Shown here: positions 45,847 through 55,220 of the stretch, piece by piece | Layout of the letters: every line of letters begins with the position of its first letter | Position numbering within the stretch: the first letter of the stretch is position 1 | Assembly: GCA_964471825.1 (NCBI GenBank) | Contig: CAYYKD010000017.1 | Coordinates: 6,176 to 70,175 of the forward strand | Length of the DNA stretch: 64,000 bases | Reading direction: 5' to 3' | Source of the DNA: CAYYKD01 sp964471825 | Lineage (GTDB): Bacteria > Spirochaetota > GWE2-31-10 > CAYYKD01 | Made by a program: the position numbers and the translations under genes | The notes under the pieces: model-generated | Seen by the model: only the letters and a program-made list of their open reading frames with translations | The model's database searches: none | What the model was told of the DNA's origin: nothing

Positions 45847-45944
45847 AATAAAACATTATCACACTATAGACCAGTGAATGTCAACATATTTATTACTAAA
45901 ATCAATATTCTAGCCCCTCTCTTAAAAATTAATCAAAAAAACTG

Positions 45945-45988
45945 TTGACATTTTAACACTATTTTAATACACTTGCACATGTGTACAA
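45945..45988 (+). promoter_or_regulatory. promoter and likely ArsR operator of the ars operon
   Basis: TTGACA at 45945-45950, spacer 17, a weak -10 TACACT at 45968-45973. The imperfect dyad TTGCACATGTGTACAA (45973-45988, 6 of 8 pairs match) overlaps the start of transcription. This is where ArsR-family repressors bind. Inference from position and symmetry. Confidence 0.55.
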
Positions 45989-46011
45989 ATGAGAGTTTGT
46001 TAGGAGTAATA

Positions 46012-46392
46012 ATGACAGACAACAAAAACACAGCTAATAAGATAACCGCTATTTTTAAGGCCCTATCTGATGAAACAAGACTCAGATTACTAGCTCTTCT
46101 TCTATCTACCGACAAAGAGCTGTGCGTATGTGAGTTAGTTGATTCATTATTGATTGCGTCGTACACTGCATCAAGAAACTTAAAAGAACTGAAGAACGCC
46201 GGACTCATAGAGGAGTCAAGAAACGGAAAATTTATCATGTACAGGGTAATCTATGAGCAACCGGAATATATTTTAAAGCTCTTTGATTCGATCCACGCAA
46301 TTCCTAAGCACCTCTTTGAATTGGACCGTCAAAAACTCGCTGAAAGGCTTGATCTGAGACAGTGCGGCAGATGTGTTGTTGGTATGAATTAA
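46012..46392 (+). CDS. arsR: ArsR-family metalloid-responsive repressor
   Basis: A 126-residue ArsR/SmtB winged-helix regulator. The recognition region is ASYTASRNLKELKNAGLIEESRNGKF (part: TASRNLKELKNAGLI, about 54-68) after KALSDETRLRLLALL. The metal site is probably the pair ELCVCELVD (CVC, about 39-43), matching the arsenic-type CxC; two more cysteines lie at the C-terminus (RQCGRCVVG). It begins at ATG 46012 with GGAG 7 bases upstream. It leads an operon with arsC and acr3 and should de-repress it when arsenite binds. Confidence 0.88.
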   Translation: MTDNKNTANKITAIFKALSDETRLRLLALLLSTDKELCVCELVDSLLIASYTASRNLKELKNAGLIEESRNGKFIMYRVIYEQPEYILKLFDSIHAIPKHLFELDRQKLAERLDLRQCGRCVVGMN

Positions 46393-46419
46393 AAATATAA
46401 AATCTATAAGGAAAATGGT

Positions 46420-46851
46420 ATGAAAGAAAAAATCAGAGTCTTATTTGTATGTATTCATAACTCCGCAAGGAGTCAGATGGCTGAAAAGTTTTTGAATGTG
46501 CTTGGAAATGGTCTATTTGAGGCTGAAAGTGCAGGAATCGAACCGGGTAATCTAAACCCGATAGTTGTAAAGGCGATGCTCGAGGTAAATCTCGATATTT
46601 CCAAGAATAAGACAAAATCTGTTTTTGATATCCAGAGAGAGGGACGAAGCTATAACTTCGTAATTACAGTCTGCGATCCTGAAGCTGCTGAGAGATGTCC
46701 GCTTTTTCCGGGCAAAACTCAAAGAGAACACTGGGGATTTAAGGATCCCTCATCTTTTAATGGAACTGTTGAAGAAAAACTTGAATTTACAAGAGCTATT
46801 AGAGATGCAATTAAAGACAGGGTAAATACTTTTATTAATGAGCATATCTAA
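46420..46851 (+). CDS. arsC: arsenate reductase, thioredoxin-coupled type
   Basis: A 143-residue low-molecular-weight-phosphatase-fold arsenate reductase. The P-loop is VCIHNSARSQMAEKF (about 11-25) with the nucleophilic Cys; the resolving cysteines are in ITVCDPEAAERCPLFPG (about 78-94). The general base region is HWGFKDPSSF. It reduces arsenate to arsenite using thioredoxin so that Acr3 can export it. 27 bases after arsR and 17 bases before acr3. Confidence 0.92.
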   Translation: MKEKIRVLFVCIHNSARSQMAEKFLNVLGNGLFEAESAGIEPGNLNPIVVKAMLEVNLDISKNKTKSVFDIQREGRSYNFVITVCDPEAAERCPLFPGKTQREHWGFKDPSSFNGTVEEKLEFTRAIRDAIKDRVNTFINEHI

Positions 46852-46868
46852 AAGAATGGAGGATAAAA

Positions 46869-47909
46869 ATGTCAAGTGTTAAGGGGCTTACTTTTTTTGA
46901 AAAATATCTGTCTGTATGGGTAGTTATCTGCATAGCAGTCGGAGTTTCCATTGGGAAATTCCTACCTGTTGTACCTGAGTTCTTAAGCCGTTTTGAATAT
47001 GAGAGCGTTTCAATCCCTGTTGCAATTCTCATCTGGCTAATGATCTATCCGATGATGTTGAAGATCGACTTTACCAGTATTGTACGGTCAGTTAAACAAC
47101 CAAAGGGATTGTTCATAACACTTGTAACGAACTGGTTAATAAAACCCTTTACAATGTACTTCTTTGCATGGCTGTTTTTTTTCGTAATATTTAAAAATAT
47201 CATCACAACGGATAATGCAAAGAGCTATCTTGCCGGAGCAGTCCTGCTTGGTGCAGCACCCTGTACCGCCTTTGTATTTGTATGGAGTTTTCTAACAAAG
47301 GGTAACCCCGCATATACGCTGGTACAGGTCGCAATAAATGATCTTGTAATACTATTTGCATTTACACCTATAGTGGCTTTTCTACTCGGCATAAGCGATA
47401 TAATAGTTCCATACAACACGCTGATTCTTTCTGTTGTCCTTTTTGTTGTGATCCCGCTTGCTGCCGGTTTCTTAACAAGAAATTTATTAGTAAAGATTAA
47501 AGGGCTTGATTATTTTGAGAATAAGTTTATACCAAAATTCAATGGGATTACCATCTCCGGCTTGTTATTAACACTAATTATAATTTTTGCATTCCAGGGA
47601 AATATTATTATATCAGAGCCATTTAACATACTTCTTATAGCTGTCCCCTTGATAATACAGACAATTTTTATTTTTACATTTGCCTACATCTGGGCAAAGA
47701 TCATGAAACTTAAACATGAGATTGGAAGTCCTGCCGCAATGATAGGTGCCAGTAACTTCTTCGAACTTGCTGTAGCTGTTGCAATCTCACTTTATGGATT
47801 GAACTCCGGAGCTACTCTGACAACAGTTGTTGGAGTTTTAGTCGAGGTGCCGGTTATGCTTTCACTTGTATGGTTCTCAAATAGGACAGCAAATTGGTTT
47901 GATAGGTAG
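46869..47909 (+). CDS. acr3: arsenite efflux permease Acr3
   Basis: A 346-residue BASS-superfamily arsenite transporter with ten predicted membrane helices. The Acr3 signature with the essential Cys is GAAPCTAFVFVWSFLTKG (about 127-144), and the helix-10 glutamate lies in GASNFFELAVAVAISL (about 297-312). The first helix contains VGVSIGKFLP. It exports arsenite using the proton gradient. Last gene of arsR-arsC-acr3. GGAGG lies 6 bases before the ATG. Confidence 0.95.
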   Translation: MSSVKGLTFFEKYLSVWVVICIAVGVSIGKFLPVVPEFLSRFEYESVSIPVAILIWLMIYPMMLKIDFTSIVRSVKQPKGLFITLVTNWLIKPFTMYFFAWLFFFVIFKNIITTDNAKSYLAGAVLLGAAPCTAFVFVWSFLTKGNPAYTLVQVAINDLVILFAFTPIVAFLLGISDIIVPYNTLILSVVLFVVIPLAAGFLTRNLLVKIKGLDYFENKFIPKFNGITISGLLLTLIIIFAFQGNIIISEPFNILLIAVPLIIQTIFIFTFAYIWAKIMKLKHEIGSPAAMIGASNFFELAVAVAISLYGLNSGATLTTVVGVLVEVPVMLSLVWFSNRTANWFDR

Positions 47910-47924
47910 ATTTTTAGAAGTCCG

Positions 47925-49292
47925 CTAAAGCAAATCTTTTATGATATCCCACTCATTCTTAACTATGGGAATTAATTCTTTAGCCGATGGTAAATCATCG
48001 GCCTTTTTTTCTATTTCACCTGCAATGGAGGCGATACGGTCAAAACACATACTATAGGAAGAGCCTCTGATTGAATGGGCAACTCTTGCTATCTCTTCTA
48101 TATCACCATTCTCAGCAGCCCTCTGCAGACTCTCGATATATAACGGATATTGTTCGATGGCAGCATCAACAATTCTTTTAAAGGCCTCTTTATTACCCTT
48201 AAATCTATTATTTAACTTATCTGCATCAAAATGAATAAGATCATCAAATGGAGTAACCTCAATATGAGACTCATGTGTTCTGTGAAAAATATATTCATCT
48301 ATAATTGCCGCAATCTTATTTTCCTCGATTGGTTTTGTTAAAAATCGATCCATGCCGGATCTTATTGCATTTTCTCTATCCTCCTTAAGGACTCCTGCAG
48401 TAAGTGCAATTATCGGCACTCTCTTTCTCCTCTCCCTCTCTACCTCTCGAATCATTCGCGTTGCTGTTATCCCATCAAGATCAGGCATCTGAATATCCAT
48501 AAATATCAAGTCAAACTCTTTTTCCTTAAATCTATCAACTGCATTACGGCCTGTTCGTACCTCAACTATTTCTATATCTTTGTTTATACTCTTTATAATT
48601 GTTGTAATAAGCACCATATTAATATTGTTATCCTCAGCTATTAAAATAGCAGGGAGCCTTGAACCGGATTTTGAATCAGTTGATAAAAATGGTTCTGAGA
48701 AATTTTGTTCGCTTGAAAACGAAGGTTTATTCGACTTCATCTGTGATGTTTGCGGGCTAATTCCACCTGCAAGATTTTTCAGGTAACTATACAGATCTCT
48801 ATTTTTGACAGGCTTAATAAGACCGGCGTTGTACTGCTCAGAATTTACATCTGTTTTCATATCAATATTATTGAAAACATCAAAATTACCATTATAATGG
48901 TAAATTTTATCCTGTGAATTATGCAAATTACTTGATATATCGATAAATAGTGTTGAAAAATAAAATTTTTCTTCTGAACTCACACATACTCTAAACCACT
49001 TACTAAGAGGCTGTGACCATTGCTCAAACTCTTTAGAGCCGCCATGCAATGCGACATCTCCAAAATAACCGATCCAGTCAAAATCCTCAACCATAATCCC
49101 GGGTAGGATTAAGGATACTTTTCTGCCAATTATATCACTTGAACTTAAACCCGTTATAGTTTCAAAGGCACTATTTACCTCAATAAACTCATAATCAACA
49201 GGTCTATCATGATTATCTACAACTATCCTATGGTAGGCATACCCGATTGAACTGCTCTTAATAATTCCTTCATAACGATTGAGCTTATGCAT
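47925..49292 (-). CDS. PAS-REC-HPt phosphorelay protein without kinase
   Basis: A 455-residue protein. A PAS domain (about 10-120, VDYEFIEVNSAFETITGL) is followed by a low-complexity linker, a receiver (about 215-335; LIFMDIQMPDLDGITATRM) and a C-terminal HPt domain (about 360-455; phospho-His in VAHSIRGSSYS). No HisKA/HATPase is present between them, so it must receive phosphate from another kinase. The hybrid kinase at 21295 lacks an HPt and is a candidate partner. Convergent with acr3, 15 bases apart. Confidence 0.88.
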   Translation of the reverse strand: MHKLNRYEGIIKSSSIGYAYHRIVVDNHDRPVDYEFIEVNSAFETITGLSSSDIIGRKVSLILPGIMVEDFDWIGYFGDVALHGGSKEFEQWSQPLSKWFRVCVSSEEKFYFSTLFIDISSNLHNSQDKIYHYNGNFDVFNNIDMKTDVNSEQYNAGLIKPVKNRDLYSYLKNLAGGISPQTSQMKSNKPSFSSEQNFSEPFLSTDSKSGSRLPAILIAEDNNINMVLITTIIKSINKDIEIVEVRTGRNAVDRFKEKEFDLIFMDIQMPDLDGITATRMIREVERERRKRVPIIALTAGVLKEDRENAIRSGMDRFLTKPIEENKIAAIIDEYIFHRTHESHIEVTPFDDLIHFDADKLNNRFKGNKEAFKRIVDAAIEQYPLYIESLQRAAENGDIEEIARVAHSIRGSSYSMCFDRIASIAGEIEKKADDLPSAKELIPIVKNEWDIIKDLL

Positions 49293-49601
49293 TATCTAAC
49301 CTCATTTGAGCCACCAAAATTATTCAGATCACTTGAGTCTGTTGCAAAAATATCATCTTTATATATATTCGTCAAATTATTTTGAATAAATTTTAAAAAA
49401 AATAACTAACAGGAATATAAAATCAACTATTTTTTTAAGATACTTTAATAATAACCAATTATTGCTCAAAAGAAGATTATCTTGCACAAATCGGGATTTT
49501 TAGGAAATCAAATTAGAACAAACATTTAGACTTGTTAATTTTTTTTATAGCTAAAAAAAAAGCCGCCAAAAGATATTGACGGCTTTTTTCGGGTTATGAT
49601 A
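49293..49601. other. intergenic region ending in the hydrogenase terminator
   Basis: AT-rich leader of the PAS-REC-HPt gene with no clear promoter, and the hairpin listed at 49551-49589. No gene seen. Confidence 0.45.
49551..49589 (-). terminator. terminator of the hydrogenase gene
   Basis: On the minus strand GCCGTCAA pairs with TTGGCGGC, followed by nine T's. Plus-strand arms are AAAAAAGCCG (49556-49565) and CGGCTTTTTT (49580-49589), so it can stop transcription from both sides. Confidence 0.85.
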
Positions 49602-52600
49602 CTATTTACTTTTAACCAGATTATCAATAAATAAATCCAGATTTTTTAGATCTGCCTCGTTGATCTTCTTGCCGTCTACAGAAACAAAGACGCCATGTTC
49701 TTTACAGTGTCCCTTACAGAGTTGCGGTTTAACAGCAATATAGTTGTCAAGTTTGTGTTCCTTAACCTTAGATGCCAATTCTTGAAGTATAGCAAAGGAG
49801 CCCTTAGACGCACAATGTTTATCAATACAGACAGAGATCTGTTTAACATGGAAAGCCGATTCATCTCTATCAACAACACAGTTCTCTGTTTTAACAGCAT
49901 GGTAGTGTGTGTGCAGAAGTTTATGTGCAAGTTCAGAATTCGGTTTACCAAAGAATGTATCGTAGAGACTTATGATATCAGGGTTTTCCTGAGACTTTCG
50001 CAGGTCAAGATTTTTGTCAATATCAAAGATCAAGTCCTTTCGTCTTGTAAGTTCCCTGGATTCTGTTGGAACAGGTTGCCCCGCACCGTCTATACAACCA
50101 CCAGGACACGCCATAACCTCTATCAAATGATACCCAAGATCTACGCCCTTCTTCATTGCTTCCATAATAGGCTCAGCATTCTTCAAGCTATTTACAACTG
50201 CAACCTTAATTTTTAGACCATTTAACTCTACAACAGCCTCTTTAATCCCCTCAAGACCTCTAACAGCCTGATAGTCAAGGTTTTCAACCTTCGTACCGGT
50301 TACAACATCGGCAGCCATTCTCAATGCAGCCTCACATACACCGCCTGTAACACCAAATAGACATGCAGCACCTGAAGCCTGTTCATATGGTCTGTCAAAT
50401 TCTACCGGAAATATCTTATCCTCTAACTTACAGAGCTTGATCATCTCGATCAACTCAGTCGTTGTTATAACAGCATCAATATCCTTAACACCATCAACAG
50501 TAAACTCAGGTCTATCAGCCTCAAATTTCTTTGCGATACATGGCATAACCGACACTGAGAATACTTTTTTCCTATCAATCTTTTCTACCTGAGGAAAATG
50601 TGATTTCATCAATGCACCAAGCATCTGTTGAGGAGATTTGCACGAGGAAAGATTAGGTATAAACTCAGAGTATTTTTTTTCAACATAGGTAACCCAGCCC
50701 GGACAGCATGAGGTAAATTGCGGCAAGACACCTTTGTTTGTTAGTCGACCTATAAACTCGCTAGCCTCTTCCAATATAGTAAGATCGGCAGTAAAATTTA
50801 CATCAAATACCTTGTCAACACCCAATGCCTTAAGCATTCCACCCGTAAAGGCCGTAGCCTTATCAGACGGCAACCCAAATCTGTCTGCAATAACAGTTCT
50901 AACTGCCGGAGCCATAAATCCTACAACTGTTATCTCAGGATCATTTATAGCCTTAAAGACCTTGTCAATATCACTCTTAATACTCAATGCACCACATGGA
51001 CAGGTTGCAACACACTGACCACAATTAACACACTCTGTTTTCTCAAGAGGTGCACCGGATCTGGTTCCAACTCGAAGTTTTCCCTCTTTCATGTAGAAAT
51101 CAAGAACGCCAGGTCCCTCAAGGTCCTTACATACAGCTATACATCTTCCGCATAATACACACTTGTTGTGATCCCTCATTATGTATGGGTGATCTGTTAC
51201 GACTGGAATATATGATAATTCATGAAGGTGTTTCTTATGAGTTATGTTATGATTTGACGCACAATCTCTAAGATCACAGTCATATCTTTCAGTACAACCA
51301 CATTTTAGACACCTTGCAGCCTCATCAATTGCCTGTTGTTGTTTAAGGCCTGTTTCAACCTCATCAAAGTTCTTCTCTCTTGCCTTAAGTGAGATCGCAT
51401 TCATCTTAGCTCTTGATAGTTTAGGTTTTATCTCAAACTCAAACTTAGGAAGATCCTCAAGCGTACCCCTTGAACATGAATAATCCTTAGTAAGGTCTGT
51501 AACTTTACCGGTCAAAACAAATTCATCAATACATTCTGCAGCAACTCTACCGGCACCGACAGCCTGTACAACAGTCGCAGGTCCTGTTACACAGTCACCT
51601 GCCGAGAAAACCTTAGGATCTGAGGTCTGCATTGTCTTACCATTGATCTCAATATCACCCCATTGATTAAGTTTTACAGGGCTATCGTTAAATAGAAAAC
51701 TTACATCTGTACTTTGACCTATAGCTCCAATAACACAATTACATGCTACTTCATATTCACTATTCTCAATAGGTGTTACCTTTCTTCTACCTGATCTATC
51801 AGGCTCACCTAATTCCATCTTGATAAATTGAACGCCCTTAACATTTCCAGAGGCATCTGTAACAACCTTTGTAGGTGCAGCAAGGAAAATCATCTCTATG
51901 CCCTCTTCATCTGCTTCATGCACTTCAAACGCCTCGGCCGGCATCTCATCTTTTGTTCTTCTATAAATCAATTTAACATTAGCACCAAGTCTCTTTGCTG
52001 TTCTAGAACAGTCGATTGCAGTATTACCACCTCCGATAACTATGACCTCTTTACCCACTTCAACTTTTTCGCCAAGTGTAACTGACTCAAGGAATTCTAT
52101 ACCAAGCCACACACCCTTTGACCGTTCACCCTCAACTCTCATTGAGTTTGGTTTCCATGACCCGACCGCAAGCATAACAGCGTCATAGGCCTTATTTAGC
52201 TCCTCAAGTCTTATATGGGTTCCAAGTTTTTTACCGTTCTTGATCTCAACACCGAGTTTCTTCATTATATCAACTTCAAGATCAAGTGTCTTCTTTGGAT
52301 ATCTGTATTCTGGTATACCATAACGCATCATACCGCCTGACTCCGGTTGTTGTTCATAGACCGTTACAGAGTGACCATTGATCGCACTGTAGTATGCCGC
52401 AGACAGACCAGCAGGACCCGCTCCAACTATAGCAATCTTCTTACCTGTTGACGGCTTTTTCTTAGGAATGTATGGATCACATTCCAGCATATCGTAGTCA
52501 GCAACAAACCTCTTAACATAGTTGATAGCTACAGCATCATCAACCAAAACTCTTCTACACTCAGCCTCACATGGATGAGGACACACTCTTCCGCAGGCCA

Positions 52601-53039
52601 TAGGAAATGGGTTTCGTTCTTTTATTATTCTAAGAGCTGTGTTAAAATTCCCATCTGCAACCTGTCTTAGATAAGCCTGTATATCAATATTTGCCGGACA
52701 GGTCTGAACACATGGTGCTACACAGTCTGCATTATGGTCGCTTAACACCTGCTCTAGTCTAACCCGTCTATAGGCTTCGATCTTATCGTTTGTTGTAATT
52801 ATCCTCATTCCATCGAGGACCGGAGTCTCACAGGACTTAACAAATCTATCCTCACCCTCAAGCTCCACAACACAGAGGCCGCAGTTTGAGTTAGGTTTTG
52901 CAAGTCTGGTGTCATGGCAGAGATGCGGGATATCTATCCCCTCTGTCTGTAATGTCTGCAATATTGTCTTGCCGGGTAAAGCGTTTACATCTCTACCGTC
53001 AATCGTGATTTTAATGAATCTACCCGTTGAAGAATCCAT
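49602..53039 (-). CDS. single-chain NAD(P)H/GltD-[FeFe]-hydrogenase fusion
   Basis: A 1145-residue protein. Order: plant-type 2Fe-2S domain (Cys 41, 53, 56, 70); CVAPCVQTCPANIDIQAYL cluster region; GltD/NfnB-like flavoprotein (about 190-545) with FAD loop IAIVGAGPAGLSAA and NAD(P)H loop VIVIGGGNTAIDC followed by YRR, hinting at NADPH; two 4Fe-4S sites (CVLCGRCIAVC, CVNCGQCVATC); H-cluster motifs TSCCPGW, MPCIAKKFEA and EVMACPGGCIDGAGQP; small-subunit domain; a C-terminal thioredoxin-like 2Fe-2S (CIDKHCASKG, CKGHCKEHG). It should link H2 to NAD(P)H in one chain. No NuoE/F genes are adjacent. Confidence 0.9.
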   Translation of the reverse strand: MDSSTGRFIKITIDGRDVNALPGKTILQTLQTEGIDIPHLCHDTRLAKPNSNCGLCVVELEGEDRFVKSCETPVLDGMRIITTNDKIEAYRRVRLEQVLSDHNADCVAPCVQTCPANIDIQAYLRQVADGNFNTALRIIKERNPFPMACGRVCPHPCEAECRRVLVDDAVAINYVKRFVADYDMLECDPYIPKKKPSTGKKIAIVGAGPAGLSAAYYSAINGHSVTVYEQQPESGGMMRYGIPEYRYPKKTLDLEVDIMKKLGVEIKNGKKLGTHIRLEELNKAYDAVMLAVGSWKPNSMRVEGERSKGVWLGIEFLESVTLGEKVEVGKEVIVIGGGNTAIDCSRTAKRLGANVKLIYRRTKDEMPAEAFEVHEADEEGIEMIFLAAPTKVVTDASGNVKGVQFIKMELGEPDRSGRRKVTPIENSEYEVACNCVIGAIGQSTDVSFLFNDSPVKLNQWGDIEINGKTMQTSDPKVFSAGDCVTGPATVVQAVGAGRVAAECIDEFVLTGKVTDLTKDYSCSRGTLEDLPKFEFEIKPKLSRAKMNAISLKAREKNFDEVETGLKQQQAIDEAARCLKCGCTERYDCDLRDCASNHNITHKKHLHELSYIPVVTDHPYIMRDHNKCVLCGRCIAVCKDLEGPGVLDFYMKEGKLRVGTRSGAPLEKTECVNCGQCVATCPCGALSIKSDIDKVFKAINDPEITVVGFMAPAVRTVIADRFGLPSDKATAFTGGMLKALGVDKVFDVNFTADLTILEEASEFIGRLTNKGVLPQFTSCCPGWVTYVEKKYSEFIPNLSSCKSPQQMLGALMKSHFPQVEKIDRKKVFSVSVMPCIAKKFEADRPEFTVDGVKDIDAVITTTELIEMIKLCKLEDKIFPVEFDRPYEQASGAACLFGVTGGVCEAALRMAADVVTGTKVENLDYQAVRGLEGIKEAVVELNGLKIKVAVVNSLKNAEPIMEAMKKGVDLGYHLIEVMACPGGCIDGAGQPVPTESRELTRRKDLIFDIDKNLDLRKSQENPDIISLYDTFFGKPNSELAHKLLHTHYHAVKTENCVVDRDESAFHVKQISVCIDKHCASKGSFAILQELASKVKEHKLDNYIAVKPQLCKGHCKEHGVFVSVDGKKINEADLKNLDLFIDNLVKSK

Positions 53040-53128
53040 AAATACTCCTGAAATATAATTATAAATATAGCAATATACTTTTTTTAGAAATTATGCAACT
53101 ATGAATTGAATTTAATAACCAACTTATA

Positions 53129-53515
53129 TTAGTCTAGATTATCTTCATGAAATCTCGGATCCTTCTTAAATTCTTCAGGCTTTTTAGAATAATCCTTGCC
53201 CTCAGTAGGATCAACTTTATCATCCCTAACCTCATCCTTATCTACATTACCCTCTCGAATATGATCCGCTGTTTTGGGCTCAGCAACATACTCAACGCTA
53301 TGAATTGTTGCTAAGGCACGCCTGCCGGCCTCTCTAACATAGTAGTCCTTTTCCTTCTTAATCATCTCCTCAAGTGCATTAATAGAACGCATTGATTTTA
53401 ATGCACCGAGAATATTTGCCGCATCTTCCTTGTTACTCGGTGTGCCATCTCTTAGTACACTTAGTAGTTCATCTACTGTCATCACTTTAATATCCGAAAA
53501 ATTATACTCTGCCAT
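53129..53515 (-). CDS. HEAT-repeat-like small protein
   Basis: A 128-residue protein. One to two HEAT-like helices pairs (about 20-75: ANILGALKSMRSINALEEMI, and VREAGRRALATI) are followed by a charged tail (about 80-128, many D/E/K). The start is ATG 53513-53515; the longer in-frame ATG at 53581 has no ribosome site. It lies 90 bases upstream of the hydrogenase gene on the same strand. HEAT repeats bind proteins; a link to the hydrogenase is only positional. Confidence 0.6.
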   Translation of the reverse strand: MAEYNFSDIKVMTVDELLSVLRDGTPSNKEDAANILGALKSMRSINALEEMIKKEKDYYVREAGRRALATIHSVEYVAEPKTADHIREGNVDKDEVRDDKVDPTEGKDYSKKPEEFKKDPRFHEDNLD

Positions 53516-53639
53516 AGTAGTACCCCATTGTTTAAATTTATTTACAGTTTTGATAATATCTAATTTTTTAATTGAATTCAAATTAAATTTGAGATATTTT
53601 GAAAAAAACTCACTCGGCTGCTGTCTTCATCTAAGTTCA

Positions 53640-54221
53640 TCAGCTTTCATCAACCCTAAAATCCCTCGGCTGATAATCCTTATCGTTTTTGATAACAATC
53701 AAGTTTTTACCGGAAAATGTTAAAACAAACAGACCTTTTTCGGCAGCATAGAGATCTGCATTGCCCTTTGCTTTGATAAATGCTACCGCACCATAAATCT
53801 TCTTATCGTTGTATTCAGGAAAAAAATCTTTAAATCTCAACAGCCGTTTTTCTATATGCTCATTCACATCGCTTCGAAGAAGGGTTGTTTTGACTTCAAT
53901 AACTACAACGCTGTCCCCGTTTCGTAACAGCATATCCAACTCAAATACTTGCCTGCCGTACTTTTCTATAGTTATATTGTTAGTAACAAGCGAAACATCG
54001 ATTCCACGCTTCTTAAAAAGCCGCAAAACAGCAGGTTCGAAAAAAGCTTCAATAAGTTTACCCCAATTACTGTCAAACTCACTTGATTTTTTCATGAGAT
54101 TCTTCATCTGCCTGTCAGTTTCCTGAAACTTCTTATCTGTTTCTGCAAACTTCTTATCTGTATCAAGAAAAATGCTTTTTGTTGTAACAATAAAATCCTG
54201 CAGTGTTTGTTCAAGTGTCAT
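53640..54221 (-). CDS. DUF3782-like PD-(D/E)XK nuclease-fold protein
   Basis: A 193-residue protein. Residues 15-50 are heptad-like repeats (LDTDKKFAETDKKFQETDRQ) forming a coiled coil. The C-terminal half has the nuclease-fold core FELDMLLRNGDSVVVIEVKTTL (shown in part: ELDMLLRNGD, IEVKTT), with D and ExK. These proteins are scattered in bacteria and often lie in accessory regions; target unknown. I chose the second ATG (54219-54221) because GGAG lies 6 bases before it. It marks the left end of the accessory island. Confidence 0.7.
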   Translation of the reverse strand: MTLEQTLQDFIVTTKSIFLDTDKKFAETDKKFQETDRQMKNLMKKSSEFDSNWGKLIEAFFEPAVLRLFKKRGIDVSLVTNNITIEKYGRQVFELDMLLRNGDSVVVIEVKTTLLRSDVNEHIEKRLLRFKDFFPEYNDKKIYGAVAFIKAKGNADLYAAEKGLFVLTFSGKNLIVIKNDKDYQPRDFRVDES

Positions 54222-54352
54222 ATCGATCTCCATCTTTAATATAATTGTTTTTTAGAATAATTTCAACAAACTTTTATTGATAAAGTTATTCATATTTCAC
54301 ATATATTAAACGATAAATCTGTCTTTTCATTTACTAGTTTAATGATAATTTA

Positions 54353-54392
54353 CAAAATATCACCCGAATCGTTTAAGAATCGGGTGATTGTT
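54353..54392 (-). terminator. terminator of the UPF0175/DUF3368 module
   Basis: ATCACCCGA (54359-54367) pairs with TCGGGTGAT (54380-54388); a weak T-run follows on the minus strand. Almost the same hairpin stands at 55221-55253 and a related one at 57845-57905. Confidence 0.65.
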
Positions 54393-54423
54393 GAGCCGGT
54401 TGTATCTGCGGAGAATAGGTATT

Positions 54424-54900
54424 CTATTCGGATGCTTTTAATAGGGCCGTCATATACAGCTCATTACTTATTCTAATATTGTTTTCAATTAACTTATCCA
54501 ATAATGGCTTAACTCGATCTATAAATCCACAACGCTTTGCTTTTAATAACAAACCGATTGTGCCTATAACATCAAGTTGTTTATATTCTGCAACTATCCG
54601 TGCTTTGTAGTCATCTACTAAGATAGTATTAATATTATTTTCAATTGCCAATATAATAGCTTCAGACTCTCCAAGTCCTATTTCAATATTTAAAATATCA
54701 ACAGCAACTTTATTAGCAATTGTTTTAACATTATTTTTTAAGCATGATCTTAATATGTCAGAATGCGGCTTATTCGGAACTATAAGTTCACTATAAACAG
54801 CCTGAGGAATAATAAAATTATCAAATATTTTATTTAATAAATCAAGTTTTCCTATAATGGATAAACTTAGAATTGGAGATGAATCAGCAACAATTATCAT
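54424..54900 (-). CDS. DUF3368 PIN-like toxin
   Basis: A 158-residue PIN-fold protein of the DUF3368 family. Acidic residues of the nuclease site appear in VADSSPILSLSIIGKLDLL (Asp 5), LGESEAIILAIE (about 77-88) and ILVDDYKARIVAEY (about 94-107). It would cleave RNA unless held by the antitoxin encoded just upstream. The start codon overlaps the antitoxin stop (ATGA, 54897-54900), the usual antitoxin-first coupling. A hairpin terminator closes the module. Confidence 0.82.
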   Translation of the reverse strand: MIIVADSSPILSLSIIGKLDLLNKIFDNFIIPQAVYSELIVPNKPHSDILRSCLKNNVKTIANKVAVDILNIEIGLGESEAIILAIENNINTILVDDYKARIVAEYKQLDVIGTIGLLLKAKRCGFIDRVKPLLDKLIENNIRISNELYMTALLKASE

Positions 54901-55160
54901 AGATCAAGAACCTTTAATTCTTTCTCAAAATCCTCTACTGAATAATCAATAATATCGATCTTATGTTTGCCGGCTTCCTTTATAAAATCATATATATCAA
55001 GTCCGGCTAATTTTGCTGCTTTTTCAATTGACAACTTGTGCTCTTTAAACAAGAATAAAGCTGTGTAAAGTTTTGATTGACTTTCGAATGTCTCCTTACT
55101 TTCATTCAAAGATAAAAGTATCTCCTGTGGCACTGTAAAGCTAACTGTGGTTTGCAGCAT
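54897..55160 (-). CDS. UPF0175 family antitoxin
   Basis: An 87-residue protein of the UPF0175 family, common partner of DUF3368 toxins. The N-terminal strand (VSFTVPQEILLSL, about 6-18) precedes a helix-turn-helix-like segment KLSIEKAAKLAGLDIYDFI (about 52-70). It should bind DNA and the toxin, repressing the operon. GAGGTG precedes the ATG by 6 bases. The first codons (ATG CTG CAA ACC) resemble those of two other antitoxin genes in this island, which start ATG CAA ACT GCA. Confidence 0.82.
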   Translation of the reverse strand: MLQTTVSFTVPQEILLSLNESKETFESQSKLYTALFLFKEHKLSIEKAAKLAGLDIYDFIKEAGKHKIDIIDYSVEDFEKELKVLDL

Positions 55161-55220
55161 AAATCACCTCTCTACAGTAATATACTACAACATTGTTTTA
55201 TAATAATCAATATTAAGAGC

